Source: Acetobacteraceae bacterium (lineage in GTDB: Bacteria > Pseudomonadota > Alphaproteobacteria > Zavarziniales > Zavarziniaceae). From it: a stretch of 10,663 bases of DNA. A program made the position numbers and the translations under genes. The DNA is taken from the NCBI GenBank assembly GCA_947379865.1, contig CANCOY010000116.1, forward strand, positions 1-10,663, in the 5' to 3' direction. The notes under the pieces are model-generated. The model did not search any database and was not told the DNA's origin. It was given only the letters and a program-made list of their open reading frames with translations. How positions within the stretch are numbered: position 1 is the stretch's first letter; the number at the start of each line of letters is the position of its first letter. Shown here piece after piece: positions 1 to 6,246 of the stretch.

Positions 1-476
1 GACGCCTTGACGCCAGAGTACTCCCAGCGATTGTTCACCTGGCCAAAGGCCAGACCGCCGGTCGCATAAATCAGGGCCTTGTCGAACGCGACGCCGACCC
101 GGGCGCGTGCAGAGCCAAGGGCGCCGATGCGGCTGGTGGTGCAGTAGGCGCACGGCTCATAGGAGGGGCCGTAAAACTCATAGTGGCGACCTGCGTCGAG
201 CACGCCAAGGTCGGCCTCGACACCATAGACAATGTTGCCACGCTGCAGGTTATAACCAGCATCAAGGCTGCCCATGATGCTGGAACTGTAGGTGCGGGTG
301 GTCTCGGCGTAGTTGTAGAAATCAAGGTCCGCTGCCGTGCCATTGGCACTGGCAAGGCCAAGGGACGCGCCGGCATAAAGCCCGGTCCAGTCATAGGGGG
401 CTGGCGCGGGCGCGTCAGCCAGGGCGGCGGTCGACAGCAGGCTCAGGGCCAGTGCTGCCGCAAATCCACGGATCAT
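1..476 (-). CDS. Outer-membrane beta-barrel (porin/Omp25-like) protein, 5' part only
   Basis: This is a partial gene: 158 residues are visible before it leaves the window at base 1. The start is ATG at 476-474, preceded by an AGGAG ribosome site about 7 bases away. Residues 1-20 form a classic signal peptide (one Arg, a hydrophobic core and an ALA cleavage motif before Asp21). Next comes the YDWTGLYAG motif (residues 28-36) typical of the small alphaproteobacterial surface beta-barrel family, then alternating aromatic/polar strands, the segment GSARARVGVAFDKALIYATGG (121 onward) and GLAFGQV, all typical strand-turn patterns of this family. I infer an outer-membrane location; the role could be structural or porin-like. 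A CxxC pair (Cys109, Cys112) sits in a predicted loop, which is uncommon in such barrels. The C-terminal strand and closing aromatic residue lie outside the window, so completeness cannot be judged. Confidence 0.85.
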   Translation of the reverse strand, partial: MIRGFAAALALSLLSTAALADAPAPAPYDWTGLYAGASLGLASANGTAADLDFYNYAETTRTYSSSIMGSLDAGYNLQRGNIVYGVEADLGVLDAGRHYEFYGPSYEPCAYCTTSRIGALGSARARVGVAFDKALIYATGGLAFGQVNNRWEYSGVKA

Positions 477-750
477 AAATTCATCTCCTGATACCGGGGA
501 AAATAACTGCACCTGAAAACCATCGTATGCTTACGATATATTTTTAGAAGTGCCCCCTTCGCGAGCTATCTAGATTTTAAATTACCGATATACAATGTTA
601 TTCAAGCCGTACACGGCAGATATACGGTGACCTGTGGTATTTGCACCACCCAGGCTGGCAGCCAGGGTGCTTGGCGAAAACAGCTGAGACCCGGGACTTG
701 ATCAAGGCCGCCCCCTTCCCGAAGCTGGGCATCCCAAGCGGAGAGACCCC
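477..750. promoter_or_regulatory. Divergent intergenic region with inverted repeats
   Basis: This 274-base region between the divergent barrel-protein and crotonase genes is clearly more AT-rich than its surroundings at about 500-600. It holds the perfect inverted repeat ATCGTA-TGCT-TACGAT (522-537), located where the promoter of the minus-strand gene should be. It also holds GCCGT-AC-ACGGC (606-617) and the palindrome CTTGATCAAG (697-706). A -10-like TACAAT at 591-596 on the plus strand could serve the crotonase gene, but I see no good -35. I see no small gene with a ribosome site here. The function as regulatory DNA is inferred from position and symmetry only. Confidence 0.4.
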
Positions 751-1539
751 ATGCCCCAGCTGAGCCTTGACCTGACGGAGGGTGTCGCCACCGTCACCAT
801 CACCAACCCGCCCCTGGCCACCATGGACCCCGGCACCGTGGCCGAGATTGCGGCCCTGATGCCGCGTCTGGCCGAGGCGGATGTGCGGGCGGTGATCTTC
901 ACCGGTGGGATTGAGGGGTTTTTCATCCGCCATTATTCCGTGGTGGAGCTCGACCGTTCGGCACAGGGAGAGGTGGCGGCCAGACCGCTGGTGCCAGTGA
1001 ACCTGCATGACCTGCTGCTGGAGATCGAAAACCTGCCCAAGCCGGTGCTTACCGCCCTCAATGGCACGGCCATGGGCGGCGGCTGGGAGTTTGCCATGGC
1101 CACCGACATCCGCGTGGCCAAGGACGGGCCTTTTCGCTTTGGCCTGCCAGAGGTCTCGGTGGGGATCCTGCCCGGCGCCGGCGGCACCCAGCGCCTGACC
1201 AATCTGGTGGGCCGCAACCGCGCCATCGAGATGATGCTGCGCGCCCGCACCGTGCCCCCACAGGAGGCCCTGGCCCTTGGCATGATCGAGGAACTGGTGC
1301 CCGCCGACAGCCGGGAGTCCGCCCTCGACCGCGCCCGCAGCATCGCCCGCGAAATCGCCGCCCGGCCGCCGCTTGCCGTGGCCCATATCAAGCGCCTCGC
1401 CCGCGCCGCGGTCTCCCCCGTCAGCCGCGACCTCCTCAGCCTCGAATCCCGCCTCTTCGCCGAACTCATGCAAACCCCCGAAGCCCGCGCCCTGCTGGCC
1501 CAGGTCGCCACCGCCCACCGCAAGGGCGAGGCGGATTAG
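751..1539 (+). CDS. Enoyl-CoA hydratase/isomerase (crotonase) family protein
   Basis: The protein has 262 residues, the normal length for a single-domain crotonase, which typically hydrates or isomerises acyl-CoA esters in the cytoplasm. ATG 751 follows a GGAGAG ribosome site. The second oxyanion-hole region is clear: NGTAMGGGWEFAMATDIRVA (104-123), then LPEVSVGILPGAGGTQRL (132-149). Both catalytic glutamates of hydratases are present, as Glu113 (GGGWE) and Glu134 (LPE). The first oxyanion-hole motif, normally GAD in FxxGADxxEM, is replaced by HYS (61-63) in FFIRHYSVVEL. The fold should be kept, because the backbone amides make this half of the hole, but the substrate may differ from short-chain enoyl-CoA. 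The gene stands alone and converges with hslU, so the neighbours give no pathway clue. The family call is firm; the exact reaction is unknown. Confidence 0.9.
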   Translation: MPQLSLDLTEGVATVTITNPPLATMDPGTVAEIAALMPRLAEADVRAVIFTGGIEGFFIRHYSVVELDRSAQGEVAARPLVPVNLHDLLLEIENLPKPVLTALNGTAMGGGWEFAMATDIRVAKDGPFRFGLPEVSVGILPGAGGTQRLTNLVGRNRAIEMMLRARTVPPQEALALGMIEELVPADSRESALDRARSIAREIAARPPLAVAHIKRLARAAVSPVSRDLLSLESRLFAELMQTPEARALLAQVATAHRKGEAD

Positions 1540-1545
1540 GGGGGC

Positions 1546-2847
1546 CTACAAAATAAACTTCGACAGGTCCGTATTGGTGGCGAGGTCGCCGATGTGGCGG
1601 CGGACATAGGCGGCGTCGACGATCAGGCTGGTGCCGGGCTGGTCGGTGGCGGCGAAGCTGATTTCGTCGAGGACGCGTTCCAGCACCGTGTGCAGGCGGC
1701 GGGCGCCGATGTTCTCGACAGAGCCGTTCACGGCCGCCGCCACGTCGGCGATTTCGTCGACGCCGTCGTCGGCAAAGCTCAGGGCCACGTCTTCCGTGCC
1801 CAGCAGGGCCACATATTGGCGGATCAGGCTGTGCTCCGGCTCGGTCAGGATGCGGCGGAAGTCGTCGCGGGTCAGCGCGTCCAGTTCCACGCGGATGGGC
1901 AGGCGGCCCTGGAGTTCGGGCAAGAGGTCGGAGGGCTTGGCGAGGTGAAAGGCGCCCGACGCAATGAACAGGATGTGGTCGGTCTTCACGGCCCCATGCT
2001 TGGTGGCCACGGTGGTGCCCTCGATCAGGGGCAGCAGGTCGCGCTGCACGCCTTCGCGGCTGACATCGGCCCCCATGCGCTCGGAGCGGGCACAGATCTT
2101 GTCGATCTCGTCGAGGAAGACGATGCCGGCATTCTCGGTGATGGCAATGGCCTCGCGCGTGACCGTATCGGGGTCGAGGAGCTTGTCGGATTCCTCGGCC
2201 AGCAGCAGGGCGTGGCTCTCCTTCACCGTGGTGCGCTTGCGCTTGCTGCGCTGGCCAAAGGCCTTGCCCAGCATTTCACCCAGATTGACCACGCCGACGC
2301 CGCCCGGCATTCCCGGCACCTCAAAGCCGCCGGGCGTGCTGGTGTCGGCAACAGAGATTTCGATCTCGCGGTCGTCCAGCTTGCCGTCGCGCAGCAGCTG
2401 GCGGAACTTGTCGCGGGTCTCGCGGCTGGCGTTCTCGCCCACCAGGGCTTCCACCACCCGGGCCTCGGCGTTCAGCTCGGCGCGGGCGGCCACGTCCTTG
2501 CGGCGGCGCTCGCGCACCATGCCGATGGCCACTTCCACCAGGTCGCGGATGATCTGCTCGACGTCGCGGCCCACATAGCCCACTTCGGTGAACTTGGTCG
2601 CCTCCACCTTCAGGAAGGGCGCCTGGGCAAGGCGGGCGAGGCGGCGGGAGATTTCCGTCTTGCCCACGCCCGTGGGGCCGATCATCAGGATGTTCTTGGG
2701 CAGCACTTCCTCGCGCAGGCCCTCGGGCAGTTGCTGGCGGCGCCAGCGGTTGCGCAGGGCAATGGCCACGGCGCGCTTGGCGGCGGCCTGGCCCACGATG
2801 TGGCGGTCGAGTTCGGAGACGATCTCGCGCGGGCTGAAATCGCTCAT
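1546..2847 (-). CDS. hslU: HslU, ATPase/unfoldase subunit of the HslUV protease
   Basis: The protein has 433 residues, close to the 443 of E. coli HslU. It is the AAA+ hexameric unfoldase that feeds proteins into the HslV peptidase in the cytoplasm. Visible landmarks are the N-terminal EIVSELDRHIVGQ helix (8-20), Walker A GPTGVGKT (57-64), the pore loop GYVG (90-93), a variable intermediate (I) domain (about 110-235), Walker B IVFLDEIDK (242-250), the LQGRLPIRVEL arginine-finger segment (312-322), sensor-2 GARRLH (381-386) and the conserved C-terminal tail LSKFIL that docks into HslV. Its ATG overlaps the hslV stop as ATGA (2844-2847), so the two are translationally coupled, in the order hslV then hslU. 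The stop lies 6 bases from the convergent crotonase stop and no terminator is visible. Confidence 0.98.
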   Translation of the reverse strand: MSDFSPREIVSELDRHIVGQAAAKRAVAIALRNRWRRQQLPEGLREEVLPKNILMIGPTGVGKTEISRRLARLAQAPFLKVEATKFTEVGYVGRDVEQIIRDLVEVAIGMVRERRRKDVAARAELNAEARVVEALVGENASRETRDKFRQLLRDGKLDDREIEISVADTSTPGGFEVPGMPGGVGVVNLGEMLGKAFGQRSKRKRTTVKESHALLLAEESDKLLDPDTVTREAIAITENAGIVFLDEIDKICARSERMGADVSREGVQRDLLPLIEGTTVATKHGAVKTDHILFIASGAFHLAKPSDLLPELQGRLPIRVELDALTRDDFRRILTEPEHSLIRQYVALLGTEDVALSFADDGVDEIADVAAAVNGSVENIGARRLHTVLERVLDEISFAATDQPGTSLIVDAAYVRRHIGDLATNTDLSKFIL

Positions 2848-3416
2848 CGGGCGGCCTCGATGGTTTCAACGGTCAGGTTGGTGTTGGTGTAGACGCAGAT
2901 CTCGGCGGCAATGGCCATGGCGCGCCGGGCGATCTCCTCCGGGTCCATGTCCACCGGCACCAGAGCGCGGGCGGCCGCAAGGGCATAATTCCCACCCGAG
3001 CCAATGCCGATCACCCCGTCGTCCGGCTCCAGTACATCGCCGGTGCCGGTCAGCACCAGGGCCGTCGTGGCATCGGCCACGATCATCATGGCTTCCAGCC
3101 GGCGCAGATAGCGGTCGGTGCGCCAGTCCTTGGCCAGTTCCACACAGGCCCGGGTCAACTGGCCGGGATGGCGCTCCAGCTTCGCCTCCAGCCGCTCGAA
3201 CAGGGTAAAGGCATCGGCCGTGGCCCCGGCAAAGCCCGCGATCACCAGCCCGCCGGCGCCGATGCGGCGCACCTTGCGGGCGTTGGACTTGATCACCGTC
3301 TGGCCCAGGCTCACCTGGCCGTCGCCGGCGATCACGGTCTTGCTGCCCTTGCGCACGCACAGGATGGTGGTGCCGTGCCACAGGCTCTGGGTCGTATCCA
3401 AGGGAAATCCGTTCAT
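2844..3416 (-). CDS. hslV: HslV, peptidase subunit of the HslUV protease
   Basis: With the ATG at 3416 the protein has 190 residues. It is the proteasome-like N-terminal-threonine peptidase. The short propeptide ends WHG, and autocleavage after Gly15 exposes Thr16 (TTILCVRKG), the catalytic nucleophile. AGDGQVSLGQTVIKSNARKV supplies the conserved Asp and Lys of the active site, and GIGSGGNYA supplies the conserved Ser. GFAGATADAFTLFERLEAKLE and ELAKDWRTDR are strongly conserved family segments. A longer in-frame GTG start at 3437 exists, but the likely promoter predicts a transcript start close to 3445, which would leave almost no leader for it, and family members usually have short propeptides; I therefore prefer 3416. 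The gene is followed by hslU with an ATGA overlap. Confidence 0.97.
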   Translation of the reverse strand: MNGFPLDTTQSLWHGTTILCVRKGSKTVIAGDGQVSLGQTVIKSNARKVRRIGAGGLVIAGFAGATADAFTLFERLEAKLERHPGQLTRACVELAKDWRTDRYLRRLEAMMIVADATTALVLTGTGDVLEPDDGVIGIGSGGNYALAAARALVPVDMDPEEIARRAMAIAAEICVYTNTNLTVETIEAAR

Positions 3417-3451
3417 CGAAAGACGCACGCCGGCCACCCCGGCAGAGGTGA

Positions 3452-3482
3452 GTCATGTGGCGATTGCGGGGCGCCGGTCAAG
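3452..3482 (-). promoter_or_regulatory. Probable hslVU promoter
   Basis: On the minus strand, CTTGAC/TTGACC (-35, 3476-3482) is followed after 18 bases by CATGAC (weak -10, 3452-3457). The -35 matches five of six consensus positions. CTTGAC is also the -35 form favoured by alphaproteobacterial heat-shock sigma-32 promoters, which would suit hslVU; the -10 is too weak to decide. The site lies between the stop of the upstream toxin-like gene and hslV, so hslVU can be transcribed independently of that module. Confidence 0.4.
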
Positions 3483-3504
3483 GCTTGGGCTGCGGGGAAC
3501 CAGT

Positions 3505-3975
3505 TTAGCGGTAGACGGCATGGCTGCGGTCGAGGAACACAAGGAAAAACGCCTCCCTCACCCGGAAGCCATGCACCCGGGCCTTGCCGCTTACCCGCAA
3601 CTCGAACCATGTCAGGTCCGGGCTGAACTGCGAAAGGTCGGGATGCTCCGGCAGGACAGAAGGGTTCTTGTGGGGTGTGTAGCCAAGGCCTGATTTGTGG
3701 CCGCTGCCGCCCCCGCTGCGGTAGATGTCCTGCCAGCGCATCTGCGCCATGGTGCGGCAGAACCTGCTGAAGCCCTTGAGTTCGTCAGGCTGCCAGTCGG
3801 AAAAGCATTGGTGATCGGGCCAATAGTATTTCAGGTTCACATGGGCGCAGGCGGCATCGTCGCCCATCCCGCCGCCCAGCAGCGCTGCTTCCCGCAGGGT
3901 CCGCTGGTCGCGGGTTCCCGAGGCGGCCCTCGCCTGCCGTTCAGCGGTTTGCCGCAGCCAGTCTTTCTTCGGCAT
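3505..3975 (-). CDS. Unrecognised protein, probable toxin partner of the Panacea antitoxin
   Basis: The ATG at 3975 gives 156 residues; a GTG at 3981 adds two, and an ATG at 3867 would leave a 120-residue core that no longer overlaps the upstream gene. I do not know a named family. The N-terminal 38 residues are charged and low in hydrophobics. The core runs VNLKYYWPDHQCFSDWQ, then KGFSRFCRTMAQMRWQDIYRSGGG, and ends in ELRVSGKARVHGFRVREAFF followed by FLVFLDRSHAVYR. This last part (polar strand, RVHGFR, hydrophobic strand, LDxxHxVY) has the character of a small beta-rich single-domain effector with candidate catalytic Arg/His residues. The start overlaps the end of the DUF4065 gene, with antitoxin first, the usual layout of translationally coupled toxin-antitoxin pairs. 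The toxin role is inferred from this partnership. There is no signal peptide or membrane segment, so it should act in the cytoplasm. Confidence 0.65.
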   Translation of the reverse strand: MPKKDWLRQTAERQARAASGTRDQRTLREAALLGGGMGDDAACAHVNLKYYWPDHQCFSDWQPDELKGFSRFCRTMAQMRWQDIYRSGGGSGHKSGLGYTPHKNPSVLPEHPDLSQFSPDLTWFELRVSGKARVHGFRVREAFFLVFLDRSHAVYR

Positions 3976-4441
3976 CGGCACTGCGGGCGTAGAGGGCGGC
4001 GTAGAAGCTTTTCATGTGGTCCTTGGGGATCACGGCCCGGGAGGCGCAGTCTGGCGCCAGATCGCCACGGGCCTGGCGCCAGGGGTCCTCATTGTGGGTC
4101 ATCGCCTCAAGGCGCCTGGCCGAGAAGTCGCCATAGGCCTCCATGACCGCGAGCAGATGGGCCTCATCCTCCGGCGCCAAGGCAGCCAGACGGTTGGGCG
4201 GCGGTAGAGCTTCAAAGCCGTATCTGCGATAGGCCCGGAACACAGTCTCGGCCACGGGGCCGTGCACCCAGGCCTGCATGTCTTCCTCGAACAGGGGACG
4301 ACCAAGCAGGCAGAGCGCCCAGGCCTGGGCATAATAAAGCAGCTTCTGGAGCTTGAGATGGGTGATGGAATCGCCCGCCTCGCGATCAACGCTGGCGATG
4401 ATCCAGTCTGCAATGTCGAGGGCAGAATAGTGTGCAGCCAT
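3941..4441 (-). CDS. Panacea-domain (DUF4065, SocA-like) antitoxin
   Basis: The protein has 166 residues from ATG 4441, chosen over the in-frame GTG at 4462 because AGAGG lies 6 bases upstream of the ATG. The Panacea/DUF4065 signature is clear: ALDIADWII near the N-terminus, ITHLKLQKLLYYAQAW (27-42), GRPLFEEDMQAWVHGPV (47-63), YRRYG (71-75), and the later LEAMTHNEDPW (111-121) followed by IPKDHMKSFY. This all-helical domain neutralises many unrelated toxins directly (Panacea toxin-antitoxin systems), or acts as a proteolytic adaptor (SocA in Caulobacter, which delivers SocB to ClpXP). Here it is followed by an overlapping unrecognised gene (3505-3975), its likely toxin. Domain membership is firm; antitoxin activity is inferred from family and layout. 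Confidence 0.88.
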   Translation of the reverse strand: MAAHYSALDIADWIIASVDREAGDSITHLKLQKLLYYAQAWALCLLGRPLFEEDMQAWVHGPVAETVFRAYRRYGFEALPPPNRLAALAPEDEAHLLAVMEAYGDFSARRLEAMTHNEDPWRQARGDLAPDCASRAVIPKDHMKSFYAALYARSADAEERLAAANR

Positions 4442-4467
4442 GGGCCACCTCTGAAATCCCACTCAGG

Positions 4468-4499
4468 ATACATGTATTTCTGGCGGGAATCACCCTCAA
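4468..4499 (-). promoter_or_regulatory. Putative promoter/operator of the toxin-antitoxin pair
   Basis: On the minus strand, TTGAGG (4494-4499) and TACATG (4471-4476) are separated by 17 bases, a plausible though imperfect sigma-70 pair. The -10 is embedded in the perfect 10-base palindrome ATACATGTAT (4468-4477), about 27 bases upstream of the antitoxin ATG. A symmetrical site over a -10 is a natural place for autorepression by an antitoxin complex, but no DNA-binding domain is evident in the Panacea protein, so the regulator is unknown. Confidence 0.4.
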
Positions 4500-4544
4500 A
4501 AGTGCATAGGCGCCGGGGCTGGCCGCCCCATCTACCCCAAAGGC

Positions 4545-4573
4545 TGGCACCGCCCGGTCCTTCTTGCTAGAAG
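4545..4573 (+). promoter_or_regulatory. Weak candidate promoter of the his operon
   Basis: TGCTAGAAG at 4566-4573 reads as an extended -10 (TGn + TAGAAG), with a poor -35 (TGGCAC, 4545-4550) 17 bases upstream. It lies 27 bases before hisB. No run of His codons or leader peptide is visible, so classical his attenuation is not supported. The original hisB promoter may also have been altered by the neighbouring toxin-antitoxin module. Confidence 0.25.
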
Positions 4574-4600
4574 AAGTCTTGCTCCAGACAGGACCTGCCC

Positions 4601-5200
4601 ATGCGCCGCGCCGAGGTCGAACGCTCCACCAAGGAGACCGCGATCCGCGTTGCCGTCAATCTTGACGGCACGGGACAATACCGTGTTGCCACCGGTATCG
4701 GTTTTCTTGACCATATGCTGGAACAGCTCTCGCGCCATTCCCTGATCGATATCGAGGTGGCGGCCAAGGGCGACCTGCACATCGATTTCCATCACACCAC
4801 GGAAGATGTGGGGATCGCGCTGGGCGAGGCGGTGTCGAAGGCGCTGGGCGACCGGCGCGGCATTGCGCGCTATGGCTCGGCCATCATCCCCATGGACGAG
4901 ACCTGCACCCGCGTCTCGCTGGATGCCTCCAACCGGCCCTATCTGGTGTGGAAAGTGGTGTTCAGCCGCCCCAAGCTGGGGGAAATGGACACGGAACTGT
5001 TCAAGGAATGGTTCCAGGCCTTTGCCCAGGCGGCGGGGCTGACCCTGCATGTGGAAAACATGTATGGCGAGAACAACCACCATATCATCGAATCCTGCTT
5101 CAAGGCCTTGGCCCGCGCCCTGCGCCAGGCGGTGGAGGCCGACCCGCGTGCCGCCGGCACCGTGCCCTCCACCAAGGGCGTGCTGGGCGGCAGCCTGTGA
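4601..5200 (+). CDS. hisB: Imidazoleglycerol-phosphate dehydratase
   Basis: The protein has 199 residues, the size of the monofunctional dehydratase (no N-terminal phosphatase domain as in the E. coli fusion). It converts imidazole glycerol phosphate to imidazole acetol phosphate. The protein is two tandem half-repeats that bind manganese through paired histidine motifs: GFLDHMLEQLSRH (34-46) and HHTTED (64-69) in the first, MDETCTRVSLDASNRPYL (98-115) and ENNHHIIE (157-164) in the second. The C-terminus VPSTKGVLGGSL is the conserved family end. ATG 4601 follows AGGA with about 8 bases spacing. It is the first gene of a plus-strand his cluster, and the next gene starts 7 bases after its stop. 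Confidence 0.98.
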   Translation: MRRAEVERSTKETAIRVAVNLDGTGQYRVATGIGFLDHMLEQLSRHSLIDIEVAAKGDLHIDFHHTTEDVGIALGEAVSKALGDRRGIARYGSAIIPMDETCTRVSLDASNRPYLVWKVVFSRPKLGEMDTELFKEWFQAFAQAAGLTLHVENMYGENNHHIIESCFKALARALRQAVEADPRAAGTVPSTKGVLGGSL

Positions 5201-5207
5201 GGCGCTG

Positions 5208-5570
5208 ATGGGCCTGCGCCTCTATACCGTCCACGGCACCGGCCATCCCGACGATCTGGACCTGGTGCCGGAAGGCTTTTCCTGGGGCGCCTTCGTGCTG
5301 GGGCCGCTGTGGCTGGTCTGGCACCGGCTGTGGTGGGCGCTGGCCGGCTGGCTGGGTGTAGCCCTGGTGCTTGCCCTCGTCGCCCGCTGGCTGATGCTGG
5401 GGGATGCCCAGCAGGGGGTCTTGCAGCTGGCGCTCGCCTTTGCCCTTGGCCTCCTTGGCCACGACCTGCGCCGCCAGCGGCTGACAGCAGGCAAGCGCCC
5501 GGTGATTGGTGTCGTAAGCGGCGAGACGGATGATGCGGCCCTGCGCCGGCTGATGGATGCGCGGCCATGA
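5208..5570 (+). CDS. DUF2628 small membrane protein in the his operon
   Basis: The protein has 120 residues. ATG 5208 is preceded by TGAGG formed partly by the hisB stop. The EGFSWGAFVLGPLWLVWHRLWW segment (about 23-44) is the DUF2628 signature: an amphipathic turn into a Trp-rich transmembrane helix. Further hydrophobic stretches at about 45-63 and 70-87 suggest two to three membrane helices, followed by a charged cytoplasmic tail with LRRQRLTAGKRP. DUF2628 genes are often found between hisB and hisH in alphaproteobacteria, but no biochemical role is established. Translational coupling on both sides (7 bases after hisB, ATGA overlap with hisH) implies expression in fixed ratio with the his enzymes. 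Confidence 0.88.
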   Translation: MGLRLYTVHGTGHPDDLDLVPEGFSWGAFVLGPLWLVWHRLWWALAGWLGVALVLALVARWLMLGDAQQGVLQLALAFALGLLGHDLRRQRLTAGKRPVIGVVSGETDDAALRRLMDARP

Positions 5571-6235
5571 GTGCGGGAACTGTTGCCGTCATCGACTATG
5601 GCTCGGGCAATCTGCGCTCCGCCGCCAAGGCGCTGGAACGCGCTGCGCGGGAAAGCGGGCGTGACCCCGGGTTGATCAGGGTTACGAGTGACGCCCGCGT
5701 AGTGGCTGCGGCCGAGCGGGTGGTGCTGCCGGGTGTGGGTGCCTTTGCCGATTGCATGGCGGGCCTGCAGGCCCTGCCGGGCATGATCGCGGCGCTTGAC
5801 GAGGCGGTGGCCCAGCGCGGCCGGCCGTTCCTTGGCATTTGTGTGGGCATGCAATTGCTCGCCACCGAGGGGCTGGAACATGGCCATCATGCTGGTCTTG
5901 GCTGGATCAGCGGCCAGGTGCAGGCCATTGCGCCTGCCGATGCCAGCCTGAAGGTGCCGCACATGGGCTGGAACAACCTGCGTTTCAGCGAACGCGGCCT
6001 CGCCCATCCCGTGCTGGCGGGGCTGGCAGACCTTGGCGGTGGGCACGCTTACTTCGTGCATTCCTATCACCTTGCAGGGGCGCATGCCTCGCAGGTGCTG
6101 GGCGAGGTTGATTATGGTGGCCCGGTTACCGCCGTGGTCGGGCGTGACAACATCATCGGCACCCAGTTTCACCCAGAGAAGAGCCAGGCCCTGGGCCTTG
6201 CCCTCCTCGGCAATTTTCTTGGCTGGCGGCCCTAG
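5567..6235 (+). CDS. hisH: HisH, glutaminase subunit of imidazole glycerol phosphate synthase
   Basis: The protein has 222 residues. It is a class I glutamine amidotransferase that releases ammonia from glutamine and channels it to HisF. Visible features: VAVIDYGSGNL at the N-terminus, LPGVGAF (54-60) forming the oxyanion-strand region, the nucleophile Cys92 in GICVGMQLLA (90-99), the PHMGWN segment (131-136), VHSYHL (164-169), and the His202/Glu204 pair in TQFHPEKSQ (199-207), completing the Cys-His-Glu triad. The ATG overlaps the preceding stop as ATGA (5567-5570). The partner HisF is encoded two genes downstream. Confidence 0.98.
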   Translation: MSAGTVAVIDYGSGNLRSAAKALERAARESGRDPGLIRVTSDARVVAAAERVVLPGVGAFADCMAGLQALPGMIAALDEAVAQRGRPFLGICVGMQLLATEGLEHGHHAGLGWISGQVQAIAPADASLKVPHMGWNNLRFSERGLAHPVLAGLADLGGGHAYFVHSYHLAGAHASQVLGEVDYGGPVTAVVGRDNIIGTQFHPEKSQALGLALLGNFLGWRP

Positions 6236-6246
6236 CCACCAGCCCA

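Noticed and set aside
598..1518. Minus-strand open frame of 306 codons opposite the crotonase gene
   Set aside because: Low-complexity His/Gly/Gln composition, no ribosome site, fully antisense to a protein with clear catalytic residues.
1594..2892. Long plus-strand open frame (432 codons) opposite hslU and the end of hslV
   Set aside because: It is antisense to strongly conserved genes with every HslU motif intact; long antisense frames are expected in GC-rich DNA, and its composition (Gly/Ala/His/Gln-rich) is typical of such shadows.
3435..3437. GTG at 3437 as the hslV start
   Set aside because: It would leave almost no leader from the probable promoter and lengthens the propeptide beyond the usual; ATG 3416 is preferred, though not proven.
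4460..4462. GTG at 4462 as the antitoxin start
   Set aside because: ATG 4441 has AGAGG at correct spacing; the GTG lies only a few bases from the predicted -10.
4442..4600. Histidine attenuator/leader peptide upstream of hisB
   Set aside because: No short ORF with consecutive His codons; the only nearby short frame has a single His.
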